Under the pieces are notes generated by a model. It was not told the origin of the DNA and made no database searches. It saw only the letters and a program-made list of their open reading frames with translations. This document shows, piece after piece, positions 9,732 to 18,459 of a DNA stretch of 45,160 nt (positions are counted from its first letter, which is position 1; each line of letters starts with the position of its first letter). The stretch comes from Perkinsus olseni. Taxonomy: Eukaryota; Perkinsozoa; Perkinsida. Position numbers and translations under genes: made by a program. The stretch is taken from contig JABANN010000266.1 in the NCBI GenBank assembly GCA_013115125.1, positions 1 to 45,160 of the forward strand. The letters run 5' to 3'.

Positions 9732-12716
9732 CTACCATTTAGGTGAAAACCTGAAGCCTACCCGCGTCCGGTGAGCAGGCCCTCTTGGGCGTAGGGGTCG
9801 GATGCTCGAGATAGCTCTTCGATAAAGTGGAGCCCTCCTCGTTCTCCCTTCTTTAACCGGGTAACCACAGCCTCCCTTCGAACGCGTAGCCGGAGAGGGA
9901 GCCACCGAAGTCTCAGCAACAACTTCACTTCGAAGATGGACTACACTGTCGGGCGGTCGATGGTCTGCGGATAGCTCGCTGAGATCCTCATCACACTTCT
10001 GTCGTACCGAGAGTAGCATGCTTTCCGACTGTACCACCAAGGGCATTGCCCAAGGACGGTTACCCGGTGCGGCCTCCAGCGTGTGCCTCCAAGGGTGATG
10101 CTGCCCAGGCCGTGATGACTCTCGTTGCTGCTGCTGCTGTTCCAGTCGACGCCGTGCCGCCATCAGCAGCAGAAGTCGCAGATGGCTCGGCCGAGGAGGG
10201 TCCGTCTGGCAGGCTACATTCTGCCGCTGGTCGACCTGCGACGGGGTGGAACCGAGGCCGGATCCAGATGGTGCGCGACTGATGCTGCACTGAATGCCAA
10301 CGCTTGCTGGTGACGAGTGCATCACGCCATCAGACGCTTCTTCGCATGCATCGATATCATATACGTGGAAGAAGCCAGGATCAACAACCAAAGATACGCT
10401 AATACGCAGCAGCAAGGTATCCAGGATGGATCGCGCTACAAGCCGGCACATGCACCTTGAAGTCAGATCTCTGACGAACAAGTCCGCAGCCTCTTCGGCG
10501 CTACGATACTCATCATCAGTAGGGCCAAGTCGACCCTCCGAGTGGAGGTCATCAGGCACACTCCCTCCTGAGGACCCAGCACCGCTCCAGGCAATCCTAC
10601 TCGCAGGCGTAGGAGCTCCTCCATCCTCCGTAGTCCCAGAGGGGAAAAATGACACCTCCGTGACGGCATTTCTCACTTCGCCATCTTGCTGTCCCTGGGC
10701 AAGAGCCTCATGACGATCAGCCGGTGGTCGACGATCGGCATCCTCGCCCTTCACAAGTTGCCAAGTTCCCTCGGTCCTCCCGGTCAGAGCAGGCCCATCC
10801 ACCACACTCTTCCACCGCGCATCGTTGCCGTGCGCTGGCTCTCTATAGACAATGCTTTCCCGGTCAACCCTGCTGCGCACGGCTTCCGAGACCCTCCGCC
10901 GTGGCAGCGCCATCCTTTGTGGACCGGCTAGCTCGTCTACTGACAAGCGGTCCCGCGGTGATGCCTGGCAAGCGACTGTTCTCTGCATGCTCCAATTCCG
11001 GTTGATAGAAAAGTACGCGGGGCGACGAGGAGGGGCCACACGGATGCACCCCCACCGGCCCTGTTCCAAGGCCTGGATGATCTCAACCACGAAGTAGATG
11101 TCGCGTAGCACGTACCGAGCGAGCAAGTGAGAGCTCGACTCCAGAGGCGGAGGGGCCGACGGGGCACAGCCGAAGGCACGGGACCTTCTCTCAACCATCC
11201 CTCCGTCGATAGGAAACTGTCCCTGACCACGGCCAGGCTCTATCGCAGGTTTGCAGCTCTGCCCCGGATAGTGTGTCATACTATTTACACTGGAGTTGGG
11301 CCGCTGTGGGAAGCGCGGGGACGGCAGCAGCAGGGCCTGCTGCGTGTAGGGCAGAGTCTGGCAGCGTCGAGAAGGTTTCGAGTTCCCACTCCACGCGACC
11401 AAGGACCTCTCCACACGAGGTTGTCTCCGCGGCTTCTGTCTTCGCTCGAGTGACGCCAGGAACTCCTCCTCCACCATTAGACGATCAAATGCGGTGATGA
11501 GTCCGAGGTAGTCCATGGGCAGCCGCTTCCCCTCGTTTAAGCGGGAGGTGTTCGGTGGAGGAGGACACCTTGCAGCAGCGCGGTCCCCAACCGAGGCATG
11601 GTCGCGGAGGCTGTTCAGCGTGCGAAGAGCCACATGCTCCGCGAGCAAAGCCTCGTCTATAGTAAAAATAATATCGTCATGAATGGAACGAACATCGGGG
11701 GTGGTAAGGACGGCCGAGGAAGCACTGCAGTCATAAACGGAAGGCGTTCCCCCTCCAGGCACCTCGCTTACCCCCTCACTGACCTTATAGTCATCACCGT
11801 CCTTAACGGAGTCCATCTCCATCGGTTGCTCCGCCGACGACGGGCTGGAACCGCGAGACGACCCTCGACGGCTGAGTGTAGCCACTTCGAGTTGGGCGAG
11901 CTGGGATGGCAGAGACGCTGCTGTGATTCGGACCAGACTCGTCATCTGGCAGAAGCAACACGGACGCCATCCCCCTGAGGGAAGAAGCAAAGTCAAGCAC
12001 AGCCCTGGACGCGTCGTCTCACCCTTCCACGGTCCTGTGACACTCCTAGCCAGCCCACAGCACGGCGCCTCGCTCCGGGCAACAGCAGCATAGACACCAA
12101 ACAGGCATACGCTCGCCACCGCGGAGGCAGGCATGGAGCCCATCCGACCGACAGCCGAGTCGTAGACTGGCGTGATGAGCTCTTGAACCGGCAGAGGCTC
12201 CGAGGGATCCTCGAGGTGGTGGGCAGTGGACGTACTACTAGCCCATGAACTCCAACTACACTGGACCGACGGTTCGGGTTGGCAGACCAGCACTGGCGGA
12301 GGGAGACCGATCCTCTCCGTTAGGGTATTGGGGAGGGTGTCCAAAAGGACGGAAGTCTCCTCTGACCAGGTAGGCTCAGGGCTGGGCACTCCGCTGGAGG
12401 GAGAAGAGGTGGTCTGATGCGGCGAAGGAGTGGTAGTAGCGGCGCCACCGTCGTCTGCAGCACCAATATCGTCGTGGCTTCTACGGGTGGCCTCCGCTGA
12501 TGCCCGTGCACTCAAGTCGGCGAGATACCGGCGAGTGACCCGACCGGGGCAGCCCGAGGGGCCATCCGCCGACGAGGGAGGGCGTGTCATCGTGCATTGA
12601 GGAGGGAAGCAGCAAACATCATGAAGCTGAGAGGGTTGCAAGCGACCTCGAAGATACGCCTCAAGCAACCCAGCAGGGAACTCCGGCGTGTGATAGCGGT
12701 TGAAACGATGAATCAA
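9732..12716 (-). CDS. Large intronless hypothetical protein, 994 aa
   Basis: An uninterrupted 2985-bp frame, far longer than chance in GC-moderate DNA, starting MIHRFNRYHTPEF and ending RVGFRFSPKW. No domain is recognised. The N-terminal third is Pro/Ser/Thr-rich and looks disordered. A more ordered, hydrophobic stretch around RYVLRDIYFVVEIIQALEQG lies about midway. Arg/Pro-rich stretches flank it, and a short Gln run (EQQQQQRE) lies near the C-terminus. There is no signal peptide. It sits 168 bp downstream of the next long ORF on the same strand. It may be a fast-evolving lineage-specific protein; scaffold or nuclear roles would be guesses. Confidence 0.6.
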   Translation of the reverse strand: MIHRFNRYHTPEFPAGLLEAYLRGRLQPSQLHDVCCFPPQCTMTRPPSSADGPSGCPGRVTRRYLADLSARASAEATRRSHDDIGAADDGGAATTTPSPHQTTSSPSSGVPSPEPTWSEETSVLLDTLPNTLTERIGLPPPVLVCQPEPSVQCSWSSWASSTSTAHHLEDPSEPLPVQELITPVYDSAVGRMGSMPASAVASVCLFGVYAAVARSEAPCCGLARSVTGPWKGETTRPGLCLTLLLPSGGWRPCCFCQMTSLVRITAASLPSQLAQLEVATLSRRGSSRGSSPSSAEQPMEMDSVKDGDDYKVSEGVSEVPGGGTPSVYDCSASSAVLTTPDVRSIHDDIIFTIDEALLAEHVALRTLNSLRDHASVGDRAAARCPPPPNTSRLNEGKRLPMDYLGLITAFDRLMVEEEFLASLERRQKPRRQPRVERSLVAWSGNSKPSRRCQTLPYTQQALLLPSPRFPQRPNSSVNSMTHYPGQSCKPAIEPGRGQGQFPIDGGMVERRSRAFGCAPSAPPPLESSSHLLARYVLRDIYFVVEIIQALEQGRWGCIRVAPPRRPAYFSINRNWSMQRTVACQASPRDRLSVDELAGPQRMALPRRRVSEAVRSRVDRESIVYREPAHGNDARWKSVVDGPALTGRTEGTWQLVKGEDADRRPPADRHEALAQGQQDGEVRNAVTEVSFFPSGTTEDGGAPTPASRIAWSGAGSSGGSVPDDLHSEGRLGPTDDEYRSAEEAADLFVRDLTSRCMCRLVARSILDTLLLRISVSLVVDPGFFHVYDIDACEEASDGVMHSSPASVGIQCSISRAPSGSGLGSTPSQVDQRQNVACQTDPPRPSHLRLLLLMAARRRLEQQQQQRESSRPGQHHPWRHTLEAAPGNRPWAMPLVVQSESMLLSVRQKCDEDLSELSADHRPPDSVVHLRSEVVAETSVAPSPATRSKGGCGYPVKEGRTRRAPLYRRAISSIRPLRPRGPAHRTRVGFRFSPKW

Positions 12717-12782
12717 GAACGATGGTGGTGTTGCTGCGATCAGCAGGATGCTTCAATAAAGGCGTCACTCAGCTAAGTAAGG

Positions 12783-12841
12783 ATGATGATGATGATGGTG
12801 ATGAAAGGTGTCGAAGAATGAATGCTACAGAGGGGGGGGGG
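12783..12841 (+). repeat. GAT microsatellite and G10 run
   Basis: Between the two long minus-strand ORFs are a GATGATGATGATGGTGATG tract (12783-12801) and a run of ten G bases at about 12832-12841. Homopolymers of this length are prone to sequencing error, but this one lies outside both ORFs. Confidence 0.8.
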
Positions 12842-12883
12842 CACTAAGCCCCTCCTGAACCCTCGAGGGGGACACAACTACTG

Positions 12884-15580
12884 CTATGAAAATATGAAAT
12901 GGCTGATGAGCGGCGGACCTACAAGACTGCAGACCATCCCGGCCAGCATGACCGCCATACACGACTTCAACCACACCCCACGCCCGAGGGCCTTCTTGGC
13001 TCGAGGAGTGAACGCCTCATGAGTAGCCAAGACTGCCATGCCGTATAGTGAGGCGAAGGACATTGGGCCTAGGTCGTGGAAGCATAGAAGGCTGAGAGGG
13101 GTATCATCACTTTGGAGACCATAGACGAGGCTGGACCCCAGCATGTAGCCGAGGACAGCCGCCATGCCCGCCTGGCCCTGCATCTCGCGACAGAACAGGT
13201 TGCCCAGGACGGAGCCTATCAGGTAGAGCCAGACCGCTTGGATGCCCACCGCTGGGAAGAGGCTCGGGAGGGCTATTGTGCTGAGTACCCATTCTTGCAG
13301 TGACGGGAATGACAGCGAAGCAGGGAGGCCACTGCGGCGGGACATGGAGGTGAGGGCCACTATGATGACGTAGTCATCCACTGGCCACTCCCCGTACAGC
13401 GTTCTAGGGATCTTGAACCATGCCCCGAGTACACCTAGCCAGAGGCCTTGTCCAGAGCACCACCCCAGTGATAAGAGACCACAGGTAAGGACAGAGGCCT
13501 GCGCTGCCAACCTTGAAGGCAGCATCTCCACAGAAGGGACGGTGACGGACATCAGGGCGAGGACCGCGGACCACTTGATGAGAGAGGCTACACGAGAGGC
13601 CAGCTGGTCCAGGGCTGGGTAGGCCCTCCAGGACTCAGCAACCTCAGTGTTGCGCATTTCGATGTAGGAAGCCAGGTGGTCTACAGGGACAGCCGCGGCC
13701 GACCCGACAGCGTCAATGACGGTCCGACAGGGCGGTGGAGGGACCCTCACCGCCAGGGCCTCACACCCCTCCTCGGTAGAGCGCTTCCAGGCGAACGCAT
13801 CAGCACCATAGGTAGGGGCCTGGGCCGGGCGCGAGCCGCGGGTCGACCAACGCAGCCACTGAGCATGCGCCCACACACCCGGTCTGAGTAGACGTAGGAG
13901 GTCTTGCACACCCGCGATGAGATCAGCGAGGCGAAGGGCCGCGTAGTCCGAGTAGTTCGTAAGAGGGGTGAGGGCCTCCCTAGGGGGCAAGCGACAGCGC
14001 TGGGGCTGATGCAGCAGAGCCCAACTCAGAAGATCTAGGGAGCACCTAACCCTGTCAGGCAGCGGATATGATGCTGCGAGATATCGAGGGCCCATGTAGA
14101 CCCTACCATCCTCGATACCTCTGGCGAGCCTTTCTACCAAGACTGTGTACTTGCTGGGCTCCCTTTCCTTCCATTGTTGGCATCTGAGGGGACCGGTGGT
14201 GTCAGCAAAGGCCACAGCCAGTCTCGAGAGCGGCACCCAAGGGTCTCTCTCGAAGCGGTGAGAGAAGGGGGTCGCCCCAGGGTCCAGCTGAAGCGGTGAG
14301 GACTGGAAGGCGGGCCAGGGGGTGTCCATCGCCGAAGACACGATCATAGCGGCCACCTCCTGGGCCATCGAGCTCACATCATCGTTGTTCATGTTGAGCA
14401 TCTCCGGGCCTTCCACCAGCAGCACCCTGGCCGCAGTAGCCGCACGCGCCACCGCCAGCCCCGGACACTCACCAGCGACGGCGACCGCGCGCCCCGAAAT
14501 ATGCTTGTCGCCGAGGAGATCTCTCAAGGCATTAATGTCCCGTACAAAGACGACCTGTGCCATGATGTAGAGCTTCTCGAAGGGCCCAAGCCACCTTGCG
14601 GAAGGCCAGGCGTCCTTGGGGAAGCGATCAATAAGCTTGCGGTCTATCAGTTTCCTCCTGTACCTCTCCTTAACCCTAGGGTCAGCTTCCACCAACTGAT
14701 GGTACTTGAGGCGAACCAGCAAGGCTTGCAGATGGGCCAGCTTAGCCCCTCCAGCGAGTACTGGCATCATCGCCCTGCACAGCGTGGCTTGGGACCGAGC
14801 CATAGCAAGCAATGCCAGAGGGATGCTGTTGGTCGGTCTGACCATGATGGGGTACTCTACATCAACCTTAGGACGAACAAGACTGAGCCAGTGGGCATCA
14901 TGGACCACCGAGGGAGCGATAGACAGGACATAGACCGGGTCCTTGAGGACCTCCCTCACCGCATCAACGACCTCCACCGCCTCCACCGGGCTCATCGACC
15001 AGCACTGCCAGAAATCACACAGCTCGCTCTCGTCGATAGTATCATAATCATGACCATGCGGCGCGACGAACCTTTCCTTCTCCACTGGCTTCGCCTTGAA
15101 CATCCCCTTCACGTCCTCCCGCATCGGCCCGAAGAGTTCGATCTCCCACAAGTTCCAGTCCACCGGAGCTCCCTCGGGTGGCGGGCTCGGGTCCATAAAG
15201 AAGCCTTCCATATCGAAGTCAGCGAACTTCATAACATAGCCATCACTCTCCTCACCATCCGCGAACATACGCCCCATGTCGAAATCCGCCGGGTCAAGCC
15301 GCCACGTGCGGCCCCCTTTGGTCGAGTCCTCGGCAGCCCTCATCCGGCTGTAGACCCTCTTGCCAATCTCCTTCCTCAACGCCTCAACAGCCATCTCGTG
15401 AGTGAACTCCAACCCCCAGAAAGGGTCGCTGGAGTCCAGTCGCCCTCTGAAGCCGGGTGTGAGGTCCCCTACGGTACTCGGAGTCCCAGCGCCGCTCAGG
15501 ATAGAATCAGCGCGTTGGACCTTTTTCACTTCTTCTACGAAGGCCGACCCTTCGTGCTTAGACGTTTTAATAGTCGCCAT
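12884..15580 (-). CDS. Large intronless hypothetical protein with C-terminal multi-pass membrane domain, 898 aa
   Basis: A 2697-bp open frame starting MATIKTSKHEGS. Residues 1 to about 680 look soluble and mixed alpha-helical, with acidic patches (DDFDMG-type) and many Trp. From about residue 685 onward there are roughly six hydrophobic segments, including WSAVLALMSVTVPSVEML, WVLSTIALPSLFPAVGIQAV, GMAAVLGYMLGSSLVYGL and SCMAVMLAGMVCSLVGPPLI. The Gly-rich packing of the membrane part faintly recalls rhomboid-fold proteins, but I see no GxSx or His catalytic motif, so I do not assign that family. There is no N-terminal signal peptide. It could be a cytosolic domain anchored to an internal membrane. 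Confidence 0.65.
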   Translation of the reverse strand: MATIKTSKHEGSAFVEEVKKVQRADSILSGAGTPSTVGDLTPGFRGRLDSSDPFWGLEFTHEMAVEALRKEIGKRVYSRMRAAEDSTKGGRTWRLDPADFDMGRMFADGEESDGYVMKFADFDMEGFFMDPSPPPEGAPVDWNLWEIELFGPMREDVKGMFKAKPVEKERFVAPHGHDYDTIDESELCDFWQCWSMSPVEAVEVVDAVREVLKDPVYVLSIAPSVVHDAHWLSLVRPKVDVEYPIMVRPTNSIPLALLAMARSQATLCRAMMPVLAGGAKLAHLQALLVRLKYHQLVEADPRVKERYRRKLIDRKLIDRFPKDAWPSARWLGPFEKLYIMAQVVFVRDINALRDLLGDKHISGRAVAVAGECPGLAVARAATAARVLLVEGPEMLNMNNDDVSSMAQEVAAMIVSSAMDTPWPAFQSSPLQLDPGATPFSHRFERDPWVPLSRLAVAFADTTGPLRCQQWKEREPSKYTVLVERLARGIEDGRVYMGPRYLAASYPLPDRVRCSLDLLSWALLHQPQRCRLPPREALTPLTNYSDYAALRLADLIAGVQDLLRLLRPGVWAHAQWLRWSTRGSRPAQAPTYGADAFAWKRSTEEGCEALAVRVPPPPCRTVIDAVGSAAAVPVDHLASYIEMRNTEVAESWRAYPALDQLASRVASLIKWSAVLALMSVTVPSVEMLPSRLAAQASVLTCGLLSLGWCSGQGLWLGVLGAWFKIPRTLYGEWPVDDYVIIVALTSMSRRSGLPASLSFPSLQEWVLSTIALPSLFPAVGIQAVWLYLIGSVLGNLFCREMQGQAGMAAVLGYMLGSSLVYGLQSDDTPLSLLCFHDLGPMSFASLYGMAVLATHEAFTPRAKKALGRGVWLKSCMAVMLAGMVCSLVGPPLISHFIFS

Positions 15581-15726
15581 TCATACGAGGGAATGATATC
15601 ACATAACCCTGAGACGAGCAATTTCGCGACTGCCTAGCTTCAACCAAAGATTCCTTTCACCTTGGAAGCAGAGGACACGTTGGTAACCAGAGGAAGTAAC
15701 AATACTGACAGTGTTCGGAAGGAAAG

Positions 15727-18000
15727 TTAATACGGCGAAGACGCTGCGGCACCACGAGGACTCCTTCTTGCAATGGGCCTGGTCTGCAAAGAGATATGAG
15801 TTGGGCAAGAGATGGTATGACAACAGGGTAGTACATCTTTCAACTCGTTGGACTCTTCAGCATGTGGCCCCCATCGGACAACTGCGCCGTCCTCACCTCC
15901 AGTAAAGACCGATCCACGCGTGGTATCCTGAGGTAGAAGCTTGCTCATCACAGAATAGCCTGAATATCTCCGCCTACCAGCACTGCAGATCTGACAACCC
16001 CTTCATGACCCTCATCCCCCAGCCCGGTGTGGAATACCCCATGAGTTGCCAAAGTTGCGGTATCAAGCAGTTCGCAGCACACTACGTTACCATTAGTCGA
16101 ACCACCAACAACGTATCTACACCCTAATCAATACCACTCCTCCCCCAACTCTTCAGACCCTCACAGTCGGTTATTCGCAGCATCGTACTGGACATCTATT
16201 ATATACCCAAGCTGCACGTCCTCTTCCGTAGACCCAACAGCCCGCAGCAGTGGATGCTCCCGAATCCCGCTGGTCTCAAGGCACCTGCCGTCCAACTATC
16301 ACCCGCAGTATCGAGAAGAAGGCGTTGACCCCGGCCGTTCATACGGTGGGATAATCATCAGAGCGAACCCTTCGCAGGTGCCAGAAGGAACTGCTGCCCC
16401 CTCAGAGAAGATACCCAGTTTTAGCGCCACCGCAAATCCATGATGCTGATAACAATCATTACCGTTGAGCCGTCCCGGCGTTCCACACTTGCAGCTTCTC
16501 AGTGCAGGTTGACGCGACCAGAAGGTCTCCTGCCGGGCCCGCCGCGCCCACAGACCGAACCTGAGGGCCCGCTAACCCCCCCTACACGCCACGAAATTCT
16601 ACCGAGTCCTCCGCGCTGATGGTGACCTTAGGGGCTTGGCCGTCGTCTTCATTGTCGAGATCGGTAACATCGAGTACGTTGATGAGGGTATCCTCTCCTG
16701 ACCACAGCCGTCAGAAGCAACGGGAATGGCAACTCGGACGTACCTCCAGTCATGCACAGATTCGTCCGAGTTGGATGGAACTTGACGCAGTTGACGATAT
16801 CCATGTGGGCGTCGGTGTAGGTAAAGTATGGCCCCTTCTTGCCAGAGTTGATGTCGTACAACAGCACCTCCGACTCCACACCAACCTGATGACAAGTCTG
16901 ACGGAGGGCCGACGAAGGTTCCAAGGCGGCCATTCTCCCCATCGAACGCTCCAGTCGAGATACCCGAAATCCCCTCACATTTTATAGTTCAACCCTTGGC
17001 AATGTTGGGATGCCAAGAAGACGAGACAGTCCACGAAGGAGTCCAATAATATACTGTTCGAACAGCTGTAATCATTAACAACAGCAGGGTCGTCACTGAT
17101 CTTGAATGCATCCCCTCTCCTCAGAGAACGATTAGCCCCCAGCGTCTCCAAGAGGAGAGCTAACTCAATGTCCAACGACACTGAGCCTACGAGCCAATGG
17201 AGACGTGTAGCTGATTGAGGTGGATGCTTTTGATAATACAGATAGCTGCCTTGGAACCCTCTACGATAGCGTAGTGGACGGTCATACACTACGAAAGGAT
17301 CTTTACCGAAAGGTCATTATAATATGTTATGAAAGTTGTCTTATGTATCCAGATCATATAAACCTATTACTAACATTGAGAACGAGCTGATATCATGCTG
17401 TTAGTTTTGTTCACATTCTATAAAAGAGCATCTAGGTCACTGGGACTACTCCTCATCAATTCACGTGAGAATGTGAAGTAAACTGCGGCACCTCCCCCGC
17501 CCCGTTACAGCGAGGGTGTTATCAGCATTGACGCTGGCGCCGAAGATCTGAGCATCCTTCTTGTTGTTGCTGGCTGTTATAGTCACTACTGGCTGCCCTC
17601 CTGATGATCGGAGATCCCATAACTTGGCGGTGCCGTCTCGAGAACAGGATACTCTGAAGGAATCTTAGCTTCAAGCTGGGTAGATACAGAATAACCTACA
17701 GCCCCTGTCCTTGAGAGCCTGGAATGACCTGGAGGTCTGTGATGGGCTGGTCATGGCAGGCGGGAAGGAGGGATATCTTAAAACATACCATGGACCATTG
17801 AAAACGACGACCGACCTTACCTCCGCCAGAGTGGCCTCATCGAGCACCCGAATGACGCTGTTAATCCTCGCCCCCACCCTCTGTTGCGATGCTACAGCGA
17901 TCGATGATGGCAGAAGGCAAATTCGGAATACGTACCTAGTGGTGACAGTAGTGGTGACACGCCCCATCCCAACCGTACTACCCTCCCTTCTTGTCCGCAT
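15727..18000 (-). CDS. WD40-repeat protein, WDR89-like
   Basis: A multi-exon minus-strand gene. Readable exon pieces in order: NSVIRVLDEATLAE (about 17855), PITDLQVIPGSQGQGL (about 17740), VSCSRDGTAKLWDLRSS (about 17630), GASVNADNTLAVTG (about 17525), EVLLYDINSGKKGPYF with DAHMDIVNCVKFHPTRTN (about 16860-16760), EDTLINVLDVTDLDNEDDG (about 16690-16640), YVVGGSTNGNVVCCELL (about 16110), and VFTGGEDGAVVRW (about 15915). The order, the DAH..V..VKFHP repeat followed by an INV.D..D.DNEDD segment, and the final TGGEDG repeat match WDR89, a predicted seven-bladed propeller of unclear function. Introns are mostly under 60 bp, though some gaps (16150-16450) are longer and not fully resolved. Exact exon ends are approximate; the start is chosen at the MRTRREGS methionine. 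Confidence 0.72.
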
Positions 18001-18459
18001 GCCGTGACAACGGTAGGAATTGGACGGGCTGACCGGCCGCCATTCTAGTGGATGATAAAACTGATAAATGGATACGATGACGAATTTCCTCTTTTTCCAT
18101 CAGTTGTCGTCACTCCGTTCATCCGGCGTCACCTCCCTTGTCGATAAGCGCTAGTTTTGAGAGCACCAAAACAGCAATAAGTTTCGGATGTTATGGTATG
18201 GCATGAGAACTGCATGTCTCTGCGTGGAAATCGAGGAAGCGCGAAAAACAGTTCCAGCGCATATTGGCACGCACGAGGATGGCAAGGAGGATTGGGCATT
18301 GAGGAACCGTAAGGTAGGAAGATTTCAAGTTGACCACCTCACCCTGGCCGTTTGATAGTCCCTTCGGCTGGGTATCCAAAGTCGAAGCTGGCACTTCGCA
18401 GATACACCCGATAAGACCTCAATTCAGTTGATTTGTCCTGTCCGTTTAGTAAGGTCGCA
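18001..18459. promoter_or_regulatory. Divergent intergenic region
   Basis: About 460 bp separate the divergently oriented WD40 and TPR genes, so both promoters should lie here. I see no TATA-like element or repeat that I could defend. Confidence 0.35.

Noticed and set aside
12884-13600. Rhomboid protease assignment for the C-terminal membrane domain of the 898-aa protein
   Set aside because: No GxSx serine motif or catalytic His is visible, so only a vague fold resemblance remains.
14501-15637. A 378-codon plus-strand ORF
   Set aside because: It is antisense to the 898-aa ORF, His/Pro/Arg-rich as expected for a shadow frame, and has no domain.
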